Shown piece by piece: positions 16,925 to 26,884 of a stretch of DNA of 64,000 nucleotides. The DNA comes from an uncultured Thiohalocapsa sp. Its GTDB lineage: Bacteria; Pseudomonadota; Gammaproteobacteria; Chromatiales; Chromatiaceae. The notes under the pieces are model-generated. The model was not told where the DNA came from. It was given only the letters and a program-made list of their open reading frames with translations, and did no database searches. Made by a program: the position numbers and the translations under genes. Numbering within the stretch: the first letter of the stretch is position 1; the number at the start of each line of letters is the position of its first letter. The DNA is taken from assembly GCF_913063425.1 (NCBI RefSeq), contig NZ_CAJXYK010000023.1, positions 1 through 64,000 on the forward strand, read 5' to 3'.

Positions 16925-17485
16925 TACGTCTGGGGAGTAAGCGCTTGAGGTCATCTGCTTGCCGCAAGCTGCGGCCCCGCAATCATGTGCTCGCTCCCGT
17001 AGACGCCGCGTGAGAGCAGGCGCACGCCAAGGCGAGGACAAACCTCTTCCGCCGCAGGATAAGGCGCGCGCACAGAAGCAGAGGAGCAAAGGGCAGAAGC
17101 GAGAATGCACCCGAGGCACTGATCATCCTCCCGGCCAAGCGGCCTGCACCGCGTCGCCGTCGAACGGGCTCACACAGAGGCAGTGACCCACGGAGACCGG
17201 GACTGCTTCCGGACGCTCTCCGTGGCTCTGTGGCACGGGTGATTGTGTCCCGCCCCCGCGGCAGATCACGGGCGCATGCTGACGGGTGCTGGCGGGCTCG
17301 ACCATGGTCGATGTGAGCGAACGCCGCCGGGACGATAGTCAACGCCGAGCCCGGCAAGGCTTGGCGGCTTCCGCTCTACCTGCGTGATCTCCCTTCTTCT
17401 CTGCGACTTTGCGTCTCTGCGCGAGCTATCTTTCTCGCCGCCGTGCACTCGTCACTCGTCCAGCCTGTTAACGCAGCGGACGACC
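16925..17485. other. Intergenic region with a CTCTGCG-type tandem repeat
   Basis: No gene. Near 17396-17425 the sequence repeats an 8-base theme (CTCTGCG, ACTTTGCG, TCTCTGCG), a widespread intergenic motif of unknown function. Convergent ends of the PKD gene (plus) and exosortase (minus) meet here. Confidence 0.4.
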
Positions 17486-19054
17486 TCACCGAGGAATGTA
17501 CGGTTCCAACGACCCGGCGGTGGACCGTGCAAACAACTCCAACACAGCATCAGCCGCGACCGCATCCTCACCGATGCCGACTGATGTTGTAAGTCGCACC
17601 AACGCCCCGTCTGTCCGGTTCTTGAGCAAGGCGTCCCAGAACAGGAACCATTTCACCGCATACTCGTTCGTCATCAACCGTCCCCGCTGCTGAAACCAGT
17701 AATAGACAAGTTGTCGCTCTTCGCCGAGCTGGATCAGCGCACGATTGACTCTTAACGGCTGACCTGCGATAGACACGCCTTCCAGCCTGCGCTGCGAGAA
17801 CTCCTGCAGCCGCCAGCCACCCCCCGGGAGGCACGTCTTCGGCGAGTGCACGGATGCGCCTTTGCGTTGCGTCGCGTAGTACGCCACATACAGGTTCACC
17901 GATCCAGCGAGGGGATCCCGGAAATCCGCAAGCAGATAGTCGTCCAGCTTGAGGGCATCAAGATACTTCTGCCCCATATGCGTCTTCGTACCTGTCCAGC
18001 CCCCTACCTCGGTGGGAAAGAACAGAAAGTCCCGCCGGTCTGGAATCACCTCGGCACGACTCGGCAGCACAGACGCCACGACCGCACCGGAGCACAGCAG
18101 CAAGGACGCTGCAACAAACGAGCGCGGAATGTTTCTATATCGGCGCTCCGCCCCTGCAGGCAGCGGACCGGGACCTTCGAGCGAAAATGCATCCATCAGT
18201 GACCGGCGATCCTTTCCAACACGGGACAACCCCCACATCTCCAGCACAAGCAGCGCACCGCAGGCCATGAAGATGATCCAACCCTCGAAGTCGTGCAAAA
18301 ATCCCTCAGCCATCTCGATGCCCCAGTATTCGACCAGCACCCCGATCACCCCGATCCGAAAGCTGTTCATCAGGATTGTGATGGGGATGGTCGAAAGGAA
18401 CAGCACCACCTTCTTCCAAAGCGCGCCCTTGAAAATCACCGCGGCAATAAAGCCCAGCGCAGTCAACGGAAACAGATAGCGCAGCCCGCTGCAAGCGTCC
18501 ACCACCTGAAGCTGATAGTTCCCAAGGTCGATCACATTTCCCTCGAGGAACACACTGATCCCGAACAGCCGGATGAGCCATACACCCAGCTCCGAGGAAA
18601 TCAACTGGAGTTGTGCCGATAGATTGTGGTACAGAAAATCCGGCAATGGCACCATAAAGAACAGCAACAGATAGGCCGGCAATATGACAGTGAAAGCGCG
18701 CCACCCTAGAAATGCGAGCAACAGTCCCCCTAAGGTAACCAAGAACCCATACTGCACCACCGTATAAATTGTTCCAAGCTCCCCTGCCAAGAAAGCGAAG
18801 AGACCGAATGCCGCCAGCGCAACCCCCCACCATGATCCAGTGAACGGCATCTGACGCAGCGTCGCAGCTCGTTGCCATACCAGAAAGAGCGCGACAAACG
18901 GCAGCATAAAGCCATGGCTGTACTCGTCAGCGTTCCATGATGTAGCCATATGCTGGAGGCCGTCACGAAACGTCAGGTAGGCCAGGACCGCCAAAACGGG
19001 GACGAGCATCAGTTGCCAATATTCATGCTTCCATACGACCGTTTGCTGGGACAT
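17486..19054 (-). CDS. xrtD: Exosortase of the XrtD type fused to an EpsI domain
   Basis: Inner-membrane cysteine transpeptidase that cleaves PEP-CTERM-like sorting tails. 522 residues from ATG 19054; an in-frame GTG at 19129 would add Cys-rich sequence. The N-terminal part has about eight helices and the catalytic triad: Cys188 in [12 protein letters not shown], Arg233 in NSFRIGVIG, His254 in FLHDFEGW. The C-terminal part (~325-522) is EpsI-like, with [14 protein letters not shown] holding Cys408. This fused layout and length match, from memory, the VPLPA-CTERM-specific XrtD family. Encoded beside the EPS genes, as is usual for exosortases. The only candidate substrate I see in the window is at 57251. 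Confidence 0.85.
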   Translation of the reverse strand: MSQQTVVWKHEYWQLMLVPVLAVLAYLTFRDGLQHMATSWNADEYSHGFMLPFVALFLVWQRAATLRQMPFTGSWWGVALAAFGLFAFLAGELGTIYTVVQYGFLVTLGGLLLAFLGWRAFTVILPAYLLLFFMVPLPDFLYHNLSAQLQLISSELGVWLIRLFGISVFLEGNVIDLGNYQLQVVDACSGLRYLFPLTALGFIAAVIFKGALWKKVVLFLSTIPITILMNSFRIGVIGVLVEYWGIEMAEGFLHDFEGWIIFMACGALLVLEMWGLSRVGKDRRSLMDAFSLEGPGPLPAGAERRYRNIPRSFVAASLLLCSGAVVASVLPSRAEVIPDRRDFLFFPTEVGGWTGTKTHMGQKYLDALKLDDYLLADFRDPLAGSVNLYVAYYATQRKGASVHSPKTCLPGGGWRLQEFSQRRLEGVSIAGQPLRVNRALIQLGEERQLVYYWFQQRGRLMTNEYAVKWFLFWDALLKNRTDGALVRLTTSVGIGEDAVAADAVLELFARSTAGSLEPYIPR

Positions 19055-19130
19055 ATTCTTCAGGCCTCGCTGCGCGTTGCACGCACACTGATGAAATAAA
19101 GCTCGCCTTGAACACGGATGAGCGCACAAA

Positions 19131-19150
19131 CAAAGGCGTACGCGCCTTTG
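19131..19150 (-). terminator. Hairpin between the AAA-ATPase gene and the exosortase
   Basis: CAAAGGCG and CGCCTTTG pair perfectly around 4 bases. On the minus strand the stem is followed by TTTGTTTG. It fits a terminator for the AAA-ATPase gene ending at 19297, or a leader hairpin of xrtD. Confidence 0.5.
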
Positions 19151-19296
19151 ACGACCAACCCAAGACGCTTACCACAGCAGCATTGAGGGTATGGGTCGTT
19201 GAGCAGGCCGCAAGGACGGCGAAGCCAGAGGGCTGAGACGAAACGGCGTTGCGCCGGGGATTGACAAGCTGTTCCTAACCCAGCCCGGAGCCCACG

Positions 19297-20841
19297 TCAC
19301 CCCTGAGTCTCCACTTCAAACCCCACCACACTGCGCCGCTCGCGGCTGAACTCCACGCCGATCAGGTGGATCGGCTCCCCGCCGGCACGGTAGCGCTCGG
19401 CGTAGCCGCGCGCCTTGATCTGCTCCAGCGCCCGTCCCTCGGGGGCGAGCTCCACCACCTTGAACTCGAACAGATACACATGCCCGTTGAACCGCAGCGC
19501 CAGGTCGAGCCGTCCGGCGTTGCTGCTCTCCTCCGGCGTCAGGTCCAGACCCAGGCTCGCGAAGTAGGCATAGAAGACGCTCGCATAGTAGCCCTCGTAC
19601 TCGGCGATGGGATTATTGCGGTACCAGTCGGTCGGGATACTGGCGAAGAAGGCGGTGAACAGCTGCTCCAGGCCGGCAAAGTCGTTGGCCAGCAGCAGCT
19701 CGCCAAGCCGCGCCTTATGGCCGAGCGTCTCCTGACCGTTGGGTGTCCAGGCCTTCAGCAGGCTGTTGCTGAGGCTCTGGTAGACCTCCCGGTTGGGGAA
19801 GCGCAGGCGGTAGCGGTACTCGCCGAAGCACTCCTCCTCTTCGGCGATGGTGAGGTAGCCGGTCTGCCACAGCAGTGCCTCGGTGCTGATGCGCCCGACG
19901 TCAAACGCCGACAGCAGCTCGGCGTCGGCACGCAACTGCCCGAGCTGGGGCAGCCACACCCGCCGCTGCGTGAGCATATCGACCACGAAGGTCGGCGTCG
20001 CCGTCTCGAACCACCAGGCGCGAAACTGCCGCTCCTGAAACAGCAGCAGGACATCGAACGGGTTGTAGACCGCCTCGCCGGTCCAGTTGTAGCCGTTGTA
20101 CCAGGCGCGGATCTGCTCGCGATCAAGCCCCTCGAGCTCTGGGGCAAAGACGGTGTCCAGGTCCGCCTCGGTGTAGCCACAGAGCACGGAATACTCACGC
20201 GAGACGGTGATGTCTCGGAGATTGTTCAGCCCCGAGAACAGGCTGACCTTGCTGAACTTGCTCACGCCGGTGAGGAAGGCAAAGCGGATGTGGGCATCGG
20301 CACCCTTGATCACCGAGTAGAGGTTCCGCAGCCCGTCGCGCAGCGCTCGCGCCGTGTCGGGATCTGTGAGGTTATCGAGGATCGGTTTGTCGTATTCGTC
20401 CACCAGCACGACCACCCGCTCGCCATGGGCGGCGTGGGCAGCGGCAATGAGCCCTTGGAAGCGTCCCGGCAGGCTGCGGTGTGGGCTCGCCACGTTGAGC
20501 CTGGCCTCGTTGTCCGCCAGCACCTCCCCGATCCGCTGGTCGAGATCGGCACGCGAGCGCAGCACCCCCTCGGCAAAACTCAGCCGGACTACCGGGAAGC
20601 GCCGCCCCCAGTCCCACCGCCCGTGCGCCGCAAGCCCTCGGAACAAGGCCTCGTTGCCGGCAAAGAGCTCCGCGAGGGTGTCCAGGAACAGCGACTTGCC
20701 GAAGCGCCGGGGGCGGGAGAGAAAGTAGTACTTGCCCTCCTCAATCAGACGCAGCGCAAAGCCGGTCTTGTCGACATAGTAGTACTCCCCCTCGCGGATC
20801 TCGCGGAAGGTCTGGATGCCGATGGGCAGGCGGCGGGGCAT
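19297..20841 (-). CDS. AAA-ATPase-like / PD-(D/E)XK nuclease superfamily protein
   Basis: 514 residues, full length for the AAA-ATPase-like (PF09820) plus DUF1703/PD-(D/E)XK family. The N-terminus (LPIGIQTFREIREGEYYYVDKT) and the P-loop SRPRRFGKSLFLDTL (~42-56) are diagnostic, and VVLVDEYDKPI is the Walker B region. Near residues 455-475, GRLDLALRF followed by YLFEFKV supplies the D and ExK of the nuclease-like fold. Such proteins are abundant, often mobile, and of unknown role. It is flanked by hairpins and sits as an apparent insertion between the glycosyltransferase block and xrtD. Confidence 0.9.
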   Translation of the reverse strand: MPRRLPIGIQTFREIREGEYYYVDKTGFALRLIEEGKYYFLSRPRRFGKSLFLDTLAELFAGNEALFRGLAAHGRWDWGRRFPVVRLSFAEGVLRSRADLDQRIGEVLADNEARLNVASPHRSLPGRFQGLIAAAHAAHGERVVVLVDEYDKPILDNLTDPDTARALRDGLRNLYSVIKGADAHIRFAFLTGVSKFSKVSLFSGLNNLRDITVSREYSVLCGYTEADLDTVFAPELEGLDREQIRAWYNGYNWTGEAVYNPFDVLLLFQERQFRAWWFETATPTFVVDMLTQRRVWLPQLGQLRADAELLSAFDVGRISTEALLWQTGYLTIAEEEECFGEYRYRLRFPNREVYQSLSNSLLKAWTPNGQETLGHKARLGELLLANDFAGLEQLFTAFFASIPTDWYRNNPIAEYEGYYASVFYAYFASLGLDLTPEESSNAGRLDLALRFNGHVYLFEFKVVELAPEGRALEQIKARGYAERYRAGGEPIHLIGVEFSRERRSVVGFEVETQG

Positions 20842-21150
20842 GATTGTACTCGGTGCTGCACTTCAGTGGTTCTCAGTGGTTCAGGCAAGTGTAGCGGAAC
20901 CGCTGCCACGACCGCGTCCACGGAGATCGTCTCCTCCAGCGGCACCACGGGACAGGGGCGCTTCATCCAGACGGTGAGCGGACTCCGACCCCCGGTCTTT
21001 GGCGCCCGCCGTGAGCGCCCATGACAGCCAGCACTGGCCGGTCAGGATTCAGTCTCGCTGAGAGGGCGACCGAGAGACATTGCCTGACTAACCTCGTGGA
21101 CCGACCAGTCAGAGACTCCCCGCCACCAGGGCATAGAGCACCGCCGGTGT
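20842..21150. other. Intergenic region upstream of the AAA-ATPase gene
   Basis: No gene recognised. A 10-base tandem repeat (CAGTGGTTCT, CAGTGGTTCA) is at 20864-20883, just upstream of the AAA-ATPase start. Confidence 0.4.
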
Positions 21151-22428
21151 TCAATGGCCGGCAGTCCCGACTCCCCCCGACTGGGTCCGGGTTCTTGCAA
21201 GCGCGATCGTGTCCAAAAGCACCCTCTGATAGCGGTCGGCCAGCACTGCCCGGTCGAAATGCTGCTGCACGTACCTCCGGCCGCTCCCGCCCAGCCGTTG
21301 GGCGAGGGCGCCATCCTCGTAGAGCATTCGAACACTCTCGGCGAGCCGTTCCGCGTTCTCCGGTTCGATGCAGATGCCCGCCCCCGCCTGTTCGATAATC
21401 GTCTGTGCCTCACCCTCGACACCCAGGATGATCGGCACCCGCATCGCCATGCTCTCGAAGATCTTGGACGGGATCACGGTCTTGAACAGGTCCGACTTCT
21501 TCAGCAGCACAAGGCTCACGTCGGTCAGAGACCACAGCGCCGGCATGCTTGCCTTCGGCAGCTGGTCCAGCATCACGACGTTGTTGAGTCCCATCTCGGA
21601 GCGCTTGGCCGCCAGCCTGTCCCGCTCGGCGCCATCGCCGACCATGACGAACAGGATGTCGTCGTTGTCCATGAGGGCGGCCGCTTCCAGGATCGTCTCC
21701 AAGTGGTGCGCCATCCCGTGCGTGCCGACATAGGCCGCGATAAACCGACCTTCTGCACCCAACTGCCGCGCCAACGCCTGCGCCTCCGGTGTCGCCGGGT
21801 CGCGCTCCTGGAACAGCCGCAGATTCACGCCGTTCTTCAGCACCGACATCTTGCGCGCGTCGATCCCCTTGCCAATCATGTACCGCTTGAAGGCATCGGT
21901 CACCGGGACGATCACATCCGCGTTGTGATAGGCGAACAGCTCCAGCCGCTCCAATGCCCGGATGATCAGCGGATTCTTGATCGCCCCGACGGTGACGATG
22001 GATTCCGGCCAAAGATCGCGGATCTCCAGCGCCCAGGGCACGCGCTTGAGGCGACTGACGAACCAGCCGGCGAGGCCATTGAAGAACTGCGGCGAGGTCG
22101 AGATCACGATGTCCGGCTTGGGGAGTCGCGGCGTCGCCACAATCGCGGCGAACATATAGGAGACATAATTCAGCGTCCGCCGCAAGAAGCCCTCGTTGGC
22201 CGAGAGGTAGGTCCACAGGCGAATGACGTGAATGCCGTCCATCTCCTCGGTCTGAAACCATCGGTTCCGGTACCCCTCGTAAAGCACCCCGCGAGGATGA
22301 TTCGGCGCACAGGTCACCACCGTCACCTCATGACCGGAGCGTACCCATTCGACGCAATGCTCATAGGTACGCGACGCCGGGGCATTGACCTCGGGCGGAA
22401 AGTAATGGGACAAGAACAAGATCCGCAT
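21151..22428 (-). CDS. GT4 glycosyltransferase, WbuB/WcaI-like
   Basis: 425-residue cytoplasmic GT-B glycosyltransferase, probably adding a sugar to the lipid-linked EPS repeat. The N-terminal MRILFLSHYFPPEVNAPASRTYEHC is characteristic of the WbuB family. The C-terminal half has AAYVGTHGMAHHLETIL and FVMVGDGAERDRL, plus SKIFESMAMRVPIILGV, the donor-binding region. GGAGG lies 12 bases before ATG 22428. It follows the heparinase-family gene by 45 bases and is the last gene of the minus-strand EPS block. Confidence 0.9.
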   Translation of the reverse strand: MRILFLSHYFPPEVNAPASRTYEHCVEWVRSGHEVTVVTCAPNHPRGVLYEGYRNRWFQTEEMDGIHVIRLWTYLSANEGFLRRTLNYVSYMFAAIVATPRLPKPDIVISTSPQFFNGLAGWFVSRLKRVPWALEIRDLWPESIVTVGAIKNPLIIRALERLELFAYHNADVIVPVTDAFKRYMIGKGIDARKMSVLKNGVNLRLFQERDPATPEAQALARQLGAEGRFIAAYVGTHGMAHHLETILEAAALMDNDDILFVMVGDGAERDRLAAKRSEMGLNNVVMLDQLPKASMPALWSLTDVSLVLLKKSDLFKTVIPSKIFESMAMRVPIILGVEGEAQTIIEQAGAGICIEPENAERLAESVRMLYEDGALAQRLGGSGRRYVQQHFDRAVLADRYQRVLLDTIALARTRTQSGGVGTAGH

Positions 22429-22473
22429 CGTACCTACTGACCTCCCTGATTGATTATTGACCCAGCAAGGCTC

Positions 22474-24204
22474 TCAGACCGCCGCCGCGCCGGCCTTTCG
22501 GATCGCGTAGCCAAGCGCTATGGGCAGCGGGCCGCGCACACTCAAACGAACGACCTGTTTGAGCAACTTCGTCCCGAAGTACGGAAAGTACTGTCCCGCC
22601 TCTATACAAACAGCGACGCCGGGCTGCGGGTCAATCACCGCAATCACCGTGCCCGCACGGTCCGCAACCACTATCGACCCGCCTTTGATCTCGGCCGACC
22701 AATCGGGGTGTAGGTGTATCCAGGAGTCCACGTCGTGGCGCCCGGAGCCCGAGACGCGATCCTCAACGCGCCAGGCCGCCGGCGGCTCATAAATCACCTC
22801 GCGCCGGTGGCGGATACATCCGGTGACCAACGGAAAGCCCTCCAGCTCTCCGACGAACCGGACACCCTGGCCAGTATGCGGCGCGAGTTCGGCGAGACAG
22901 GGCCGCGCCCGCCGCGCCACGCGGAACACCCCCCAAATCTCCGACTGTTCTGCACCGTCGACGCCCACCGTGTTGTGCGCCCGGGTGCTGCGGCTCAAGG
23001 CGCGCTCGGCGCTTGGCTCATAGTCGTAGACACCGGTGTCGACGACGATCGGTCGGCCATCGAGCGCCAGCTCGTAGCTCAACACGTCGCAGTGGGTGTG
23101 GCCCGGCTGGTAGGACGGGCTCACCGGCCCGCAATCGATGATCATCCGATCGGGCCCGTCGCCCAACCGGAAATAGCCGGAGTCGATCAATGCGCGTGGC
23201 AGGTCGTCAGGCCGCTCATAGCGGAAGAGCCGCTCGGCATAGCCGAACAGCGCCGCGGGCGTAGGGGCGATCCCAACGGCAGAGTCGTTGAACAACGGAA
23301 TGTCCCCATTGGGCATCAGGATCGCAGCCAAAAAATCCAGCGCCCGCCACGCTGTGCCCTCGATCTCCCTACGCAGCTCCTGGTCCAGCCCCGGCTCAGA
23401 GCCCTGGGCCAGGTTCCAGACATCGAGCAAGTCCTCCAGGCAGAGAGCGTGATACATGGGGCTCAACTCATAGTGCCCCCCATCGGGCAGGAACTGCTCG
23501 CGGATCTGCTCCCGAAGGATCCGGCTGCCCAACTGGAGCCATCCATCCGCGTCACGCCCCCGGAAGAAGAGTCCGGCGAACAGGAGTGCCTTGCCGTTCT
23601 TCAAGTAGTGATTGGCGAGGATGTGGTACTCCAGATTCCGCGCCAGCCAGGCCGCCTGATCCGCCAGGCTGTCAAGCCAGCCCTGGGCGACCTGCTCTCG
23701 CCACTTGGGCTGCATGAAGAGTCTTACCCAGTTCGCGATGCGCAGCGACACTGTATAAGGCTCCCACGCATCCGGCGTCCCGGGCGGGTTCTCAGCGATC
23801 CAACTCGCGATCAGCTCCGCCTTGCGGCCCTCGCTCACCCCCGGCCAATGCAGGTAGTCGAAGTAATGCAGGTTGTAGCGCCAAAGCTTTGGCATCGCCG
23901 CCGCCCGCCAGTCCATCGGGCCGGCGCCAAAGGCGCGAAACCGATTCAGAAACGCAACGCCCTCAACCAAGTCTTGCCCAGTCTCTGGCTCGATGAACGC
24001 TGTACGGCTCGCGATGCCCCGCACCCAAAGCGGCCCCCGCCGGATAGCGCCTCCCCCAACCCCGAGCCCCCGCCGCAGCACGTACCACGCAATCTGCCCG
24101 GGCCGCATGTACCGGATCGTATGAAATGCCGTATAAAACCCTCGGAGCGCTTTCACATCAAAGACATCGTAAACCGATCGCGCGCCTATCCGGCCCTTGA
24201 CCAC
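22474..24204 (-). CDS. Heparinase II/III-family (alginate lyase-like) protein
   Basis: 576 residues if started at GTG 24204, which has GGAG five bases upstream; an in-frame GTG at 24156 fits the family N-terminus (VKALRGFYTAFHTIRYMRPGQIAW) but lacks a ribosome site. An (alpha/alpha) toroid (~100-380, with LEYHILANHYLKNGKAL and GGHYELSPMYHALCLEDLLD) is followed by the beta-sheet heparinase domain with GHTHCDVLSYELALDGRP. Members of this type are common in EPS and exosortase loci and are thought to cleave or edit uronate-containing polymer. There is no obvious signal peptide. The bases upstream of 24204 abut an IS remnant, so the original 5' end may have changed. Confidence 0.85.
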   Translation of the reverse strand: MVKGRIGARSVYDVFDVKALRGFYTAFHTIRYMRPGQIAWYVLRRGLGVGGGAIRRGPLWVRGIASRTAFIEPETGQDLVEGVAFLNRFRAFGAGPMDWRAAAMPKLWRYNLHYFDYLHWPGVSEGRKAELIASWIAENPPGTPDAWEPYTVSLRIANWVRLFMQPKWREQVAQGWLDSLADQAAWLARNLEYHILANHYLKNGKALLFAGLFFRGRDADGWLQLGSRILREQIREQFLPDGGHYELSPMYHALCLEDLLDVWNLAQGSEPGLDQELRREIEGTAWRALDFLAAILMPNGDIPLFNDSAVGIAPTPAALFGYAERLFRYERPDDLPRALIDSGYFRLGDGPDRMIIDCGPVSPSYQPGHTHCDVLSYELALDGRPIVVDTGVYDYEPSAERALSRSTRAHNTVGVDGAEQSEIWGVFRVARRARPCLAELAPHTGQGVRFVGELEGFPLVTGCIRHRREVIYEPPAAWRVEDRVSGSGRHDVDSWIHLHPDWSAEIKGGSIVVADRAGTVIAVIDPQPGVAVCIEAGQYFPYFGTKLLKQVVRLSVRGPLPIALGYAIRKAGAAAV

Positions 24205-24307
24205 AGAAGCTCCGTCGCCTCCACGTGCGTAGAAGCCACAGTCCTCATCGACTCGGCCGCAGGATGCCTAGTGCCGCGCTGTGAAAATGCCGAGGCCATG
24301 TAACAAT

Positions 24308-25049
24308 TCACGCCGCCAGCGGCTTGCCTGTGTAGGTCCAGCGAAACGGCTTGGCCAACGTCTCGTTGAAGGTATCGATGAACGAGGTGAGCTTCTGATG
24401 CAGGTCGTCGAGGGAGCGGAAATTCCCGCGGCGGATGACTTTGCGCGCGAGGATGGAGAACCACATCTCGATCTGGTTGAGCCAGGACGCATGCTTGGGC
24501 GTGAAGTGGCAGACGATGCGGTGGCTGGGATCGCGCAGGAAGCGCTCGCGCGTGGCCATGGATTTGAGGATGCCGCGCTTGCCCTTGATGCCGAGGTCGA
24601 TGTCGAGCCCGCAGGCGTCGGCGACGAGGCGCACCACCGCTTCCGAGCAGTGGATGTTGAGGTTGTCCATGATCAGGTGCCACGGTGTGTCGGCACTGCG
24701 CTGTGCCAGCATGTCGGCCAACCACTGCGCGAAGTCCTGCTCGGTGCGGGTCGGGCCGAGGTGGTAGCTGACCTTGCCGGTGACGACATCGAAGGCGGCG
24801 ATCAGGGTCAGGGTGCCATGGCGGATGTACTCGAACTCGCGCCGCTCGATCAGGCCGGGGCGCATGGGCAAGCTCGCCGCGCTGCGCTCGAGCGCCTGCA
24901 CGCCGGTCATCTCGTCAATGCTGCGTGTCTCGATGCCGGCGGCGGCGCGTTCCGGCGCCAGCCGGTACGTCTCGCAGACATCCTGGCACTTCTCGTCGAA
25001 CTGGTCATCGCGCGGCGTGTTGATCCAGCCGCGGGTGCGGTGCGGAACA
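24308..25049 (-). pseudogene. IS630-family transposase, 5' truncated
   Basis: The C-terminal catalytic part of an IS630/Tc1-like DDE transposase. Readable from [15 protein letters not shown] (near 25015) through [11 protein letters not shown] (24910) to GKPLAA* (24308). Catalytic Asp in [12 protein letters not shown] and Glu in [11 protein letters not shown] are present. The N-terminal helix-turn-helix half is missing: the frame meets TGA exactly at the left end of the IS3 element (25050). The missing half is not found beyond the IS3 element at 26962, so a deletion accompanied or followed IS3 insertion. Non-functional. Confidence 0.85.
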
Positions 25050-25203
25050 TGTCAACCTGTTTCCGACACTCGCCGGTGTGATTGCTAGTTCGATATGGCG
25101 CGTGCTCGCTGCTGGTGGGGGGCGGAGTCGATGACGGGCGAGACGCGCGGCAGCGCGGTCGCTCGGCCACTTCGCACTCCGCCCAGTCTCCCTCCGCCGC
25201 GAC

Positions 25204-25257
25204 CCGTGTCAAGGCGCAGCGCCCGCGCTGCGCTGCGGGCGCTGCGCCTTGACACGG
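25204..25257. repeat. 23-bp perfect hairpin inside the IS3 element
   Basis: Arms 25204-25226 and 25235-25257 are perfect reverse complements around an 8-base loop (GCTGCGCT). Weaker pairing extends outward to about 25145 and 25320: both flanks carry TTCGCAC, CGCCC/GCCCA and CCGCGG-like blocks in opposite orientation. Position is downstream of orfB, before the left inverted repeat. Confidence 0.85.
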
Positions 25258-25439
25258 CCCGCGGCTCCGGGCGATGGGCTGCGTGCGAAGCGACCGACCG
25301 ACCGAGGATGGCCACCGGGCCAAGGTCTGTGCTGGGAACAGCACCCAGGTGGCAAGAGGGTGCTCGCTCCCTCCCTCCCAAGGATGGCCGGGGTGGCGCA
25401 AGTCACAGGACCGCCGGAACGCGTTGGCGTACATCGTGT

Positions 25440-26504
25440 TCAAGTCGGCTCACCGCTCGGCAGGCTGACGGGCGTGGCGCTGATGGGTTCAGGTGGGGCT
25501 GTGGCGCCGATCTCGCCGAGGGCTGCGAGGCCGTCCTGGGGGTTGATCGCCATGACCGCGGGCGGTCGCTTTGCCTTGGGCACGCCGTTGGGGTAGCGCT
25601 CGGGGTGGGCGGCGAAGTGGGCGTCGAGTGCGCCCTGGCGGCGGTCGTAGATCGGCTCGATGCGGCCGTGGAAGACGTCGGCCGGGGTGTAGAAGGCAAT
25701 GCCCTCGTGCGGGCGTCGTTGGTAGTGCTCGATGAATCCGGTCATCCACCTGCGGGCGTCGTCGAGGTCGGCGAAGCGGCCCGGATAGCCGGGGCTGTAC
25801 TTCAGCGTCTTGAACATCGACTCGCTGACAGCGTTGTCGTTGCTCACGCGCGGGCGCGAATAGCTGGGCTCGACGCCGAAGGCGGCGAGCAGGTCGCGGT
25901 AGGTCTCGGCGATCATCGGCGCCCCGCGGTCCTGATGCACCGTGAGCTGGCCGCCGCGGATGTCGTAGTGGGTCAGGGCGTGCTGGAACAGGTGCTGGGC
26001 CAGCGCGCCGTTCTCCTTGGCGCTGATCATCCAGGCGATGACGTAGCGGCTGTACAGATCGAGGATCAGGTACAGGTTCAGTCAGCGGCGTGGCTCGAGC
26101 GTCGGCAGCTTGGAGATGTCCCAGCTCCAGCAGGCATGCGGTCGGTCGGCGAGGAGGTGCGGCACCGCATGCTTGCCGGGCGCGCGTTGCGCACGGCGCT
26201 CGCGGGCCTCGCCGTCGGCGCGCAGGACGCGGTAGAACGTGGACAGGGAGGCGATGATCCACCCGGCGTTGAGCTCCGTGGCGTGGATGACGGGCAGGCT
26301 CGCGTCGCGGTACTCATCACTGTGGGCCAGATCGCGGATCTGTTGGCGCTCCGGCTCACTCAGCGCACGCGGCTGCACCGCCGCCGTCTGAGGCTCGCTG
26401 CGGCGCCGACGCGCGCGCGGATAGGTGCCGGTGCGCGAGAGCCCCAGCGCCGCGCAGGCGCGACTGCGCGGCACATGCGCCGGGCGTTCGGCGAGCGCGC
26501 TCAT
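25440..26504 (-). pseudogene. IS3-family transposase OrfB with internal stop
   Basis: The DDE integrase-type transposase frame runs from ATG 26504 to 25440 (354 codons) but has one in-frame TGA at 26084-26082 (LEPRR*LNLYLILDLYSRYV). The flanking codons are the same frame on both sides, so this is a nonsense change, likely TGG to TGA. Catalytic residues are visible: CWSWDISKL (Asp), HQDRGAPM (Asp) and SNDNAVSESMFKTLKY (Glu). ATG 26504 overlaps the orfA stop (ATGA). Transposition is presumably abolished unless complemented. Confidence 0.88.
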
Positions 26505-26884
26505 GGCGCGGGCTCGCTGCGGACCTGTTCGAGCAGGTCCGAGAGTTTTTTTTGGAGCGCGACCAGATCCTCGGCCACCTGCGCGCGACGCTCCAGGCGG
26601 GCGTTCTCGCGACGCAAGCGCTCGATCTCGCGATCCCGCGGGTCGGCCGGTTGGCGCCCGCCGCGCTTGGGCTCCAGGCCCTGCGTGCCCTGCTCGGCGA
26701 GCGCCTTGCGCCACTGGCTGAGCTGTGCGGCATACAGGCCGTTGCGCCGCAGCCAGGCGCCTTGCTCGCCATGCGGTAAGGCATCGGCCTCGGCCAGCAG
26801 GCGTTGCTTCTCGGCAGCGGAGAACCGTCGCCGGGTGCGTCGCTCCAGCTTCGGCTCGGTCAGGACTTCGGTGGACTCGCTCAC
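26501..26884 (-). CDS. IS3-family transposase OrfA
   Basis: 127 residues with a helix-turn-helix of the Tnp_IS3 type (RRFSAAEKQRLLAEAD; LRRNGLYAAQLSQWRKAL) and a leucine-zipper-like coiled coil (DREIERLRRENARLERRAQ). It binds the IS ends and provides the N-terminal half of the OrfAB fusion made by -1 frameshifting. It ends in a -1 overlap with orfB. Confidence 0.92.
   Translation of the reverse strand: MSESTEVLTEPKLERRTRRRFSAAEKQRLLAEADALPHGEQGAWLRRNGLYAAQLSQWRKALAEQGTQGLEPKRGGRQPADPRDREIERLRRENARLERRAQVAEDLVALQKKLSDLLEQVRSEPAP
26520..26553 (-). promoter_or_regulatory. Programmed -1 frameshift signal of the IS3 element
   Basis: On the minus strand an A8 run (26553-26546) is followed after four bases by a perfect 8-bp hairpin (CGGACCTG/CAGGTCCG, 26541-26520, loop of 6). 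orfB is in the -1 frame and open through the A run. This is the classical IS3 arrangement for making OrfAB. Confidence 0.75.

Noticed and set aside
17220-17260. Sigma-54 promoter (TGGCAC... TTG)
   Set aside because: The TGGCAC box is present but the -12 element is one base out of register and no gene starts downstream.
25095-25439. Open frames on both strands in the IS3 tail
   Set aside because: Both frames read the arms of the hairpin and give near-identical Arg/Ala-rich text; an artefact of the palindrome.
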